Positions 55,815 to 64,000 of a DNA stretch of 64,000 nt are shown here, piece after piece. Every line of letters begins with the position of its first letter. Position 1 is the first letter of the stretch. The stretch comes from Trifolium pratense (Eukaryota; Streptophyta; Magnoliopsida; Fabales; Fabaceae), in assembly GCF_020283565.1 (NCBI RefSeq), contig NC_060062.1, positions 26,472,251-26,536,250 on the forward strand. Direction: 5' to 3'. A program made the translations under genes and the position numbers. A model generated the notes under the pieces. The model was not told the origin of the DNA. It made no database searches and was given only the letters and a program-made list of their open reading frames with translations.

Positions 55815-56730
55815 AACTCATGTAAGTAATAGTAGAATGAATTAGGAACTCGACATAAAACTAGAAACACAACTTCGATCTGACATAGACTATTGAACCC
55901 AAGTAGTAATACTGTTGGATTTAAATATTAATCCAATCCATCCAATATATGTATTGTATAAGTGTTAATGAATTGGATTTAATCCATCCATTTGATCCAA
56001 TCCATTCAATTTTTTTTCTAAAATCCAATGGATCAAATATTTATTTTTGTAAAATCCAATGGGTTAAACATATTTATTTTAAACTAGATATATTTGTCGT
56101 TTTAGAAAAATAAATAAAAAATTAAGAAAGTGTATTTTTGTACCTTATTTTTCTATTATACTCTTATTTTAATTCACTAATAATTTTTTTTTCACACACT
56201 TTCTCTTTCGGATAAATTTAATATGTCATGTAAAACAATTTTTTTTTTTTTTTTTGAAAGCTTAAAAAAACAAACTTTAGTTTTTGAAATATATAAATCT
56301 TTGTATTGTGATGAAGTCATGTGTAACAAGATTTTCAATAAACATGCAAGGAAAAAAAACAACAATAAAAAAATTATACGAAATTTAGTAAAAAAAATAT
56401 ACAATAAAAAGATTATATAAAATTTAATCAATAAAAAAAATAGGAAGAAGGGTATAATAGATAAAATATAACCTTAAATTATCAAAACGACGAGTGATTT
56501 GAAACAATTTTTTTTCTTCTAAAATGACAAATAATTTGAAACTGGGGGAATACCTTTTATTATTTTTGTAAATAAATTTTTCTTTGGACTATTTTAAAAC
56601 CTTTTCTATTATTTAAAAAATGAGTAATTTTTAAAACTATTTTTTGTTTAAAATAAAGTACTGTTGTTACTTTATATAGTTTTTAATAGTAGTTTATCGG
56701 TAGATGTTCCTATCTTAGTAGTTTTTAAAA
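55815..56730. other. AT-rich non-coding DNA
   Basis: TCCAATCCATCCAAT and GATCCAATCCATTCAATTT form a degenerate internal repeat at 55930-56070. A T17 run at 56239 is mirrored by A-rich DNA. No gene recognised. Confidence 0.4.
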
Positions 56731-57901
56731 GGGTAAATGATCATTTACCCCCTGCAAAATAAGCAAATTTTCGTTTACCCCCTGCACAGATTTTTTTTTT
56801 GTTTACCCCCCTGCAAAAAATAGATTCTCTCATTTCGCCCCCTGGGTGTACAGGAGGACAAGTGACTATGCAAACCTATTGACGTGGCTTGTACATGTGG
56901 AAAAAATCATTTATATTTATTTTTTAAATTCCACGTCAGATAATATTTTTTAAAAAAAGAAAAAAAAAAATTTCCTACAAAATAAAAAAAAATTCTGTTG
57001 TGTTTCCGCAAAATTTTTTAAAAAAATTCCTACAAAATTTTTTTTTTTTTTTTCATACAAATGATTTTAAAAAAATTTCCAACAAAAAAAAAAATTTCTT
57101 ATTTTGCTCCCAAAATAAAGATTTACTCCGAAATAAAGTTTATTTCCGAAATAAAAATTTTAAAGATTTATTTTCAAACTTTTTGAATTAAAAAAAACAT
57201 AATCTTTATTTTTTAAAAACAAAACTTTATTTTTTGTTATTCTCTTTGAATTAAAAAAAATAGAAAAAGATTTTCAAAAAAAATATAAAATAGAAAAACA
57301 AGTTTTATTGGTGTTTTCTTCTTCTATCAAAACCATTTGCCCTTAAACTAGAAAAATATAAAGAAGCAGAAGACAATAATGAAGTAGAAGATGATTTCGG
57401 CGACTGAAGAAGACGACGACGAATACAATCATGACGGTGGAAGCAAACGATTACGGCGAAGATTCTGTTTTTTTTAATTCAAAAAGATTTGAAAATAAAT
57501 CTTTATTTTTGGAGTAAAATAAGAAAATTCGTTTTTTATTTTATTTTAGGAAAAAAATACTCAATAATTTTGTATGAAAAAAAAAAGTTATTTCTAGGAA
57601 ATGTTTTTTAAAATTTTGAAAAAAAAAAATTCGTTTTCTAAATTTTGTAGGAAAAATAATTTTAATTTTAATTTTTTTAAAAAAATATTATTTGACGTGG
57701 AATTTAAAAATAAATATAAATGATTTTTTCCATGTGTACAAGCCACGTCAGCAAATTTGCACAGTCACTTGTCCTGCTGTACACCCAGGGGGCGAAATGA
57801 GAGAATCTATTTTTTGCAGGGGGGTAAACAGAAAAAAAATCTGTGCAGGGGGGGTAAACGAAAATTTCCTTATTTTGCAGGGGGTAAATGATCATTTACC
57901 C
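56731..57901. mobile_element. 1.17-kb Mutator-like foldback element, family member 3
   Basis: TTTTTAAAA flanks it at 56722-56730 and 57902-57910. The inverted ends start GGGTAAATGATCATTTACCC and continue with CCCTGCAAAATAAG, CAAAAAATAGATTCTCTC, ATTTCGCCCCCTGGGTGTAC and TTGACGTGGCTTGTACATGTGG (read in two halves). The arms are over 200 bp. The centre (57300-57480) has a CATGACGGTGGAAGC segment that could be host-derived. No transposase. Confidence 0.9.
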
Positions 57902-57969
57902 TTTTTAAAACTATATATTTTTTGTAAATATATAGTTTTTTTTTTCCTAAAATTTTAATATATAGTTTT

Positions 57970-58349
57970 TGGCTTAAATGCAGTTTTGATCCCCCTATTT
58001 TGAATTTTTTGAAGTTTTGATCCCCCTATTTCAAACACCAACTTTTTAGTCCCCTATTTTAGATTTTTTGTACTTTTGGTCCCCACTTCATTTTGAGTCA
58101 ATTTTCATGATGTGGCAGATGACACATGGAAACTACAATTACACGTGATATTATTGTTTATTTTATTTCAATAAATCATTTTATTAAAATTTATTTTGAT
58201 TAATAAAATATTAATTAAATAAATAAAAAGAGATTAATCACAAAAATCCCTAATTTTCCCAGATTTCTACATCTACGATCATCATCTCATTTCAAATCTA
58301 GATTTCTTCCTCATCCCATCTTCAAAATTAGGGAATGCTTTGTTGAGTT
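57970..58349 (+). repeat. One arm of another foldback element
   Basis: GGCTTAAATGCAGTTTTGAT, then repeated TCCCCCTATTT and ATTTTGAGTCAATTTTCATG, followed by GATGTGGCAGATGACAC. This is a familiar plant MULE-type arm. The inverted partner arm is missing, apparently cut off by the LTR-like sequence that starts at 58350. Confidence 0.55.
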
Positions 58350-60541
58350 TGTAACGCCCTAAAAATTAGAATTCATTTTATTTAATTATTTAGTTGTTGT
58401 AGTGTTGATTGATGATATTTATATAATTATTTTTGTGGCGAATCATTAAATGATTGATAAATAAAACAAAGAGATGTTGGGAGTATAGAGGGGGAAGGGG
58501 TGTAGATAGAAAAATGATAGAGAAAGTAAGAAAGAAGAAGAAACACAATTTTAATTCCCATTAAATCATTTTGTAAATAATAAAGAAAAATTGACTCCTC
58601 TTTGATAGCCTCTTGATGATTCTATTGATCACAATTAAATGAAATTGAAAACCTTACTTACTAGTCATCAATAGCAAAAGATGCAAGAACTAATAGACAT
58701 GTAAATCTTTGACCTTCCAACTCAATATGCAATGCTTACGTTTGAGAAATTCCCACTCAATCAAGTTGGCACATATATATCTATGGTACTCTACAATTCC
58801 ATTTTTAATTCTCGGAATGACATACAATTACCATCATCTTTGGTGTTTTGCATATTTCTATACAGACATTATTCTCTTTCGTAACATAATCATGCTAAAA
58901 TCTTATCGCAATGCTCTTTCTCTTGATCTCATTATCATTGATGTGAGAATATTGTTTCATTGTACCCTTTTTTATATTTTTCCACAAAACCATTGCCATC
59001 TTTAAGAACCTGTTACTAGCTTCTTCATGATTGAGAGGTCAAGGTTGTACTATATACAAAGTACTCAGAATATATTGATCCGTTTCACTCCCTCGGAAAC
59101 CTTGCACGCCCATCCATCACTCAAGTGATCTTCAATCTTTGATCTAAGTCTCATTCTTCTCGAGTTCAATTGGTGTAAGTTCTCTTGGATGAGTGTTTCT
59201 ATTCTATTTTCTATTTGTTTCATGAAAACCCCAATAATAGTCTATTTTCGTTTTTGACAAAGCTGTCACCGTAGAATTTCATTTTCTCCTTCGTTCACCG
59301 TTGGATCGCGTTCAATTTTGAGCAGCATGTTTACAACACGTGACTCTTCATTTTAAACGGTCGGATCGTTAAAACGATGTCTAGAGTGATCGGAATCCTT
59401 GTTCTAATACTGACCATGAATTTAGAGTTTAATATTGTGCTTGGAAGGAAAGCATCTAAGTTATAGGGCTTTTTCCCCATACATTCATGCTACATAGGGA
59501 CTGTGTTATGAGATAGTGGTTGAACGTTTATCTTTGAGAAGAAACTAATTAAAAAGTGATTACAAGAATTCAATTGGTTTGAATAATTCAATTGAAATAC
59601 TTGCCGAATATGTTTTATATAATGGTCGTTCTTGGCTTTGATTTTAAGAGAGAGTTTGACTTAATTATTTGATTTGATAAAAAGACTATATTCAAAATAT
59701 TTGATTTAGAATTAACATATTTGAATCAAAATTAATTAAGTGGATACTTACAAAGTGTGTTATTATGATGTTGTATTAATAATAAATTGCCTTTGTTACC
59801 GTTGATTGCTGTGGTGGTCGTTGTGTTGCCGTTGTTGTTATAAGTTGTTGTTTATAAGCCGCTATTATAAGCCGTTGTTTATAAGCTGTTGTCTTTAAGC
59901 CGTTGACTATTGATGTTATCTCGTGATTAAGCCGGTGATTATTGATGTTGTTATAATGACGATGAAGTTGTTAAATGATGTTGCCTATTGACGTTGCTTA
60001 CTATAACATGACATGCATTCATTCATGTGCCCAATGACGTTGCTTATAGAAGTTGTATAAATGACGTTGCTTAATGATGTTGCTATTGGTGTTGTTCAAT
60101 GAAGTTGAAAATAATGACGTTGATCCTCCATGATGTAAAACTGAAAATGACGTTGCTATTGGTACCACATGCATTTATCGAGTCTAGGCGCATTGCATGC
60201 ATTTTATTTATTGAAGTTGTGTTGTATTTGGATTGATGAAGTTGTGTTTTACCTATTGGGTGTGTCTCTTTGTTGTGTGTTGTTGCTACTCGTTGATGTT
60301 CTGATAGTGTGTTTCTTTATATGATTGATGACGAGTTATCCGCTTACTTTTTGGAAATAAATAATTATATATATTTTTGAAAATCTTTTGATTGGTGAAG
60401 TGTTTTGTTATTATTTTATGACATTTTTTTTATGGTGAGTATGATTCAATTTGTATAAGGAAATTGATCCAGTATGATCATTTGTTCCAACAATATCACC
60501 GGTTTTTGTAGAGCTTAAAGGGGAAAAGTTCTTGGTGGGAA
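58350..60541 (+). repeat. Probable large gypsy-type solo LTR
   Basis: Starts TGTAACGCCCTAAAAATTAG, a common plant Ty3/gypsy LTR opening. It includes TTCACCGTTGGATCGCGTTC and ACACGTGACTCTTCATTTT, motifs I associate with such LTRs, and ends near AGAGCTTAAAGGGGAAAAG. 59790-60300 is a degenerate GTTGTTATAAGCCGTTG / TGACGTTGCTTA-type repeat. No internal domain was found. The right end is uncertain. Confidence 0.45.
59790..60300 (+). repeat. Degenerate short tandem repeats (GTTGTTATAAGC and ATGACGTTGCT types)
   Basis: About five GTTGTTTATAAGCCG-like units are followed by eight or more ATGACGTTGCT-like units with irregular spacing. They probably arose inside the LTR by local slippage. There is no long frame. 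Confidence 0.65.
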
Positions 60542-60999
60542 TCTATATATCTATATATCTATAAAGGTTGATAAACTTTGCAACCCTAATTGGAAACCCT
60601 AATTAGCTAACCAATTAGTGCTTCACACCTTGCCTCATATCCAATTGTGTTGCCACCATGTGCTTGTCTTGGCCCAATGATCATGTTCCACATACAACTT
60701 TGAAACCATTTATATGTCACACATGCAAAGCTTCACATGACAAGTGGGTTGTGATGCAGATGAGGTAACTAGAAACATCCACATTACTAGCTATATGTAA
60801 CACATGCATTGGGCCCAATGAAATATATATTTCTCTGTTCCCAAATTTTTTTCATTTGGCAAGTTTTTTTCTCTCTCTTCTCTCCCTCTCTCTCTCGTAC
60901 GCTCTTCTCTCCCTCCTCTCTGCCTCATCTCATCCACCACCGTAACATCCACCACAACCCCCACCACCACCTACAAATCAATCACTCGTCAGAGGGAGG

Positions 61000-61130
61000 G
61001 GGTGGCCGAGTGTGAGAAGATTTTCTGGGGAGGGAAGTTCCGGTGAGGAAGAGAGAGTTCCGGCCGTGATAGAGAGTTCCGGTGGCGTTTCGTGGCGGTG
61101 TTTGGCGACGGTGTTTGGCGACGGTGATGC
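61000..61130 (+). other. GC-rich leader-like segment
   Basis: GAGAGTTCCGGCCGTGATAG and repeats of GTTTGGCGACGGTG (61098 and 61110) are much more GC-rich than the flanks. They precede the ribosomal protein fragment and could be its captured leader or another captured exon. Confidence 0.35.
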
Positions 61131-61365
61131 TTCTTGCTCCTTCGTTCATCTGGTTTGATCTTAGTTTCTATACTATTTTTATTTTTATTTTTTTTCGTTG
61201 CTTTTTTTTCGTTGCTTTTTTTTTTGTTGAAGATTGGAGGTGGTGGTGATGTGTGGTGGTTATGGTGGATGGTGATGTATCTCCAAATTCATCTTCTACA
61301 TTTCATCTTTCTCAATTTGTCAATTTTCATCTCTGTAATTGGTACTCTGTGTTGTATTTTTGCAG

Positions 61366-61445
61366 GCTCCATGGAAGAATAAGGCTCCTTCAGACCTCCA
61401 CCTTCCTCCAAGCCAGCCAAATCTGGTGGTGGCAAGCAGAAGAAG
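61366..61445 (+). pseudogene. Ribosomal protein S25 (eS25) exon fragment
   Basis: After an intron-like acceptor (TTTTTGCAG) the sequence gives K-N-K-A-P and, in a shifted frame, PPPSSKPAKSGGGKQKK, ending at a GT (AAGAAG-gttcg). This is the lysine-rich start of the small-subunit protein eS25. An insertion between KAP and PPPSSK breaks the frame, and the rest of the protein is missing. Confidence 0.8.
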
Positions 61446-62207
61446 GTTCGTTTTTCTCTTCAAAGTTTTTTTTTTTTTTATTTTTTTTGCAGCTTTTGTT
61501 TCATCGTATGTGTAATTAATAGTGAATTTCAGAGCTTAGATTCATTTTTTGTAGACTCAAATCCAGGTATAAGTTGTTATTGCAAACTGATCATGCCACA
61601 ACAACATCAAAGGTATTGTATCTATTATGCAATGACAGTGTGATTTTAGAGGAATTTTGAATTAGGAAAAACTTGTATGGAAATATTCAGGAACTTCTTA
61701 GTATGAAATGCATATTAGATAATGAGATTTTTAATCGTCTGTGGACAATATCGAGAGATAGTTTGCATAATTTATTTCAGATGTATGGTTCTTGATTTAC
61801 AAAGTTTTTCCTTATTATGCTCTATGTTCTTAACCTTGCATCTATTATGAAATGATTGTGTGATTTTAGAGGAGTGCTTAATTAGTGTTAACATACATAA
61901 ATGAATTTTCCAAACAAAGGAATGATAACTGAGTAGCTAGCTGTTAATCATTATCTGCTATCATATTGTTTTGGTAGAAAATTCTCAACTTTCTTGTCTT
62001 TTAAATGCAGGATGACAGAACCTGCCTCTAATGTGGCATCTTGCAGTGGAACTGCGATGGAGAAGTCATCAAAAGGATATTTTAGGAACATTCATACAAG
62101 TCATCAGTTTTTACTTTATCATTTTAAGAAAATATTTATATTCTGGATTCAGTCTATTATGCTTCCTAGGATTTCAGCGTCTAATTTCGACGTAAAACGT
62201 TGTACAG

Positions 62208-62914
62208 ATAACACTTGCAATGGCTTCTATTGTGATTATTTCTCTCCAAATACGGCTTACAAACCAAAGATGTGGACAGAAGCTTGGACTGGCTGGTATT
62301 GATGCTTTGTTTCTGATTTCTTAGGTTTCCATAAGAATATGATAAATGTAAGCTAGATATAATATAAGCTTGACTATACAATGCCTCCGTTCCTCTTCTA
62401 TGCTTGCAGGTTTACCGAGTTTGGAGGTTCGGTACCTCACCGACCTGCTGAAGAGTTGGCATTTTCAATTGCAAGATTTATGCAAAAGGGGGATCATTTA
62501 TCAATTACTACATGGTAACTTCATTATTTATTGAATTTACTGTGTAACTTTGTAGGGTTCACCGTATTTAAATATTGAACTTGGCCATTCATTTTGTTTA
62601 TTTCAATATCATGGTGGAACAAATTTTGGGAGAACTGTCGGTGGTCCTTTCATTGCTTCAAGCTATGACTATGATGCACCTCTTGATGAATATGGTAAAA
62701 CACAAAGGATTCCAAAACTTGGCATAACCAATAAGAACTCACTTGTATTTTACAGACCTAATTAGGGTTCTTAATTTTGTTTCTTCTGTGTGCAGGATTT
62801 CTTAGGAAACCGTAATGGGGTCATCTGAAGGATTTACACAGAGCAATAAAACTCTCCGAACCGGCTTTAGTTTCTGCAGATCCAACCGTTACACGGATTG
62901 GAAACTATCAAGAG
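62208..62914 (+). pseudogene. GH35 beta-galactosidase, four broken exons
   Basis: Exons 62208-62295 ([20 protein letters not shown], then WTEAWTGW), 62410-62514 ([27 protein letters not shown]), 62607-62694 ([20 protein letters not shown], then [10 protein letters not shown]) and 62796-62914 ([18 protein letters not shown], then NYQE) match plant cell-wall beta-galactosidases. Breaks: a base missing at the first exon border (ATAACACT), one G lost in the GGGGG run at about 62490, the third acceptor changed from AG to AA (62605-62606), and a TAA at 62813-62815. Most of the protein, including the N-terminus, is absent. Because introns remain, it is a DNA-level copy and not a retrocopy. Confidence 0.9.
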
Positions 62915-63144
62915 GTATGCATGACTTGTTTGGATGTCAATAAACTCAAAGTGGGCAGCAGATATGGCTATAGGACTTGGTACCGGAGTTCCGTGGATGT
63001 CAATAAACTCATCTCTCTTTCAAACTGTTTTTCGTTTTTTATTTATTTTAATTTTTGCAGAAAGCATTCTAATGATAAAATTGAATAGTTTTGATTTTTA
63101 ACGATTTATGTTTTGTGGTGTTTGTTTGTTTGTGTTGGACACAG

Positions 63145-63214
63145 GTAGTTGAAGTTTCAACTTCCAAAACTGGAAAACATGGACATGTTAAGTGACACTG
63201 ACATCTTCACTGGC
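63145..63214 (+). pseudogene. eIF5A exon fragment
   Basis: After an acceptor (GGACACAG) it reads VVEVSTSKTGKHGHVK, the strongly conserved eIF5A stretch downstream of the hypusine loop. An internal deletion then joins TG to ACACTGACATCTTCACTGGC, which corresponds to the IDIFTG segment. Stops follow. It is a captured fragment unrelated to its neighbours. Confidence 0.82.
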
Positions 63215-64000
63215 TTGTGATGTATTCAAGAGTATTAATGTGATGAATCTTTTGAATTCAGGTAGAAACTGAGGATGAGGTACTATTATATTGCTCTAAC
63301 CTGTTTCTTGTGATGTATTCAAGAGTATGCAGACTTATTTTCCCAAAGTTGATCAATTTTTTCCTATCATCATTTGTTTTTTTGAATCTTTTGCAATAGA
63401 CTTGGTTTTAAGAAGTAGATCAATTTTTTGCGGTTTTGGTTTTGTAAATTATTTGCTAACCATTTTACTTTGCTAATTTGCTAAATATAAGGCGGTTTTG
63501 TTTTTTTATACATTTTTAGATTGCTCTTCTTTCTCGCTTTCTTTTGGCATACCTGGCGACGTGAATGGGTGAACAGGGAGCACACACAACAACAGCGGCA
63601 GCCTCCGATGTAGGTAAGGATTTCATATCCATTCTAACCCTAATTTGGTTACCTACTAATCCTTTATTTAATGCATTCCTAAATGCCCCCCAAAACACAT
63701 TTAATTGAGCTCATGTCACATCACTACATTAGATATGCTTTAAGTATGTAACTAAGTTAAAGAAACACATTTGTAGAAACAGTCCAATACTAGATGTATC
63801 ATTGAGATAACAAATTTACTAGACTGGCTCATAAGTTTTTCTGTTTTATAGCAAAAAAGGTTTGAATTTTAGCGCTTGCAAAAGAGATAACATTTTTGTC
63901 GAACCTGTCATGATGGTACATTAATCAAATGAGTTAGTAACAAAAAATCAAATATACTATCAGCAAACCAAACCAATAATGTTTGATGACAGATATCGGT
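63215..64000. other. Remainder of the gene-fragment region, unidentified
   Basis: CTTGTGATGTATTCAAGAGTAT occurs at about 63214 and 63307, a local duplication (written here as a 22-base near-match read in two parts). 63540-63615 is GC-richer, with a short reverse frame (LPTSEAAAVVVCAPCSPIHV), and may be another captured exon; I do not recognise it. Confidence 0.35.

Larger units (their letters stand above)
60542..64000 (+). mobile_element. Putative gene-capturing Helitron, 5' end only
   Basis: A-TCTATATATCTATATATCTA at 60541-60560 has the form of a Helitron 5' terminus. From there to the window end the sequence contains pieces of at least three unrelated genes, all on the + strand and with introns, which is the usual result of Helitron (or Pack-MULE) capture. 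No hairpin-CTRR terminus was found before 64000, so the element may continue outside. The boundary is inferred. Confidence 0.5.

Noticed and set aside
61546..61615. Exon-like block (acceptor TTTTTGTAG, donor AAAG-gtattg) between the eS25 and GH35 fragments
   Set aside because: None of its frames could be matched to a protein with confidence, so it is not listed as a gene fragment.

Overview
The window looks like repeat-rich, AT-rich nuclear DNA of a flowering plant, most likely a papilionoid legume related to Medicago. The grounds are split genes with GT-AG introns whose products match known plant families, short tRNA-derived SINEs, Stowaway elements with CTCCCTCCG ends, TRIM elements with a TGGTATCAGAGC-type primer site, and Helitrons. 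The species call is an inference from familiarity with these families; no database was searched. No bacterial, viral or organellar block was seen.

Four real gene loci are readable. At the left edge are the last two exons of adenylosuccinate lyase (purine synthesis), with a TRIM retroelement lying in the preceding intron. A membrane-anchored HAD-superfamily acid-phosphatase-like gene follows at 5.5-7.9 kb; it keeps the DxD motif but lacks the usual motif IV acid. A complete four-exon sugar-nucleotide (UUAT-like) transporter lies at 28.7-32.1 kb. A complete four-exon F-box/LRR/FBD gene lies at 50.2-52.2 kb, with a decapitated tandem copy upstream at 45.5-47.2 kb. Three relics of a LOB-domain (LBD-like) gene lie at 17.9, 36.6 and 43.2 kb; the last two sit in a segmental duplication.

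The rest is mainly mobile DNA, often nested. From 9.47 to 16.92 kb there is a reverse-strand non-autonomous Helitron with recognisable TC and hairpin-CTAG ends. It carries about 30 copies of a 79-bp repeat, which are interrupted by a 1.2-kb element that itself contains a 306-bp foldback element, plus possible B3-like exon fragments. Between 19 and 21 kb, and again at 40.0-41.6 kb, several elements abut (TA)n tracts, suggesting microsatellite-targeted insertion. A family of about 1.1-kb foldback elements with 9-bp target duplications occurs three times (20.0, 48.1, 56.7 kb). Two insertions can be dated relative to the duplications because the paralogous copy still shows the empty site.

The right end (60.5-64 kb) starts with a Helitron-like 5' terminus. 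It is followed by broken, intron-containing pieces of at least three unrelated genes on the same strand: ribosomal protein S25, GH35 beta-galactosidase and eIF5A. This gene-capture chimera and the 7.45-kb Helitron are the most interesting structures in the window. No operon, CRISPR array, rRNA or independent tRNA gene was found. The intact genes belong to unrelated housekeeping and regulatory functions and do not form a pathway.
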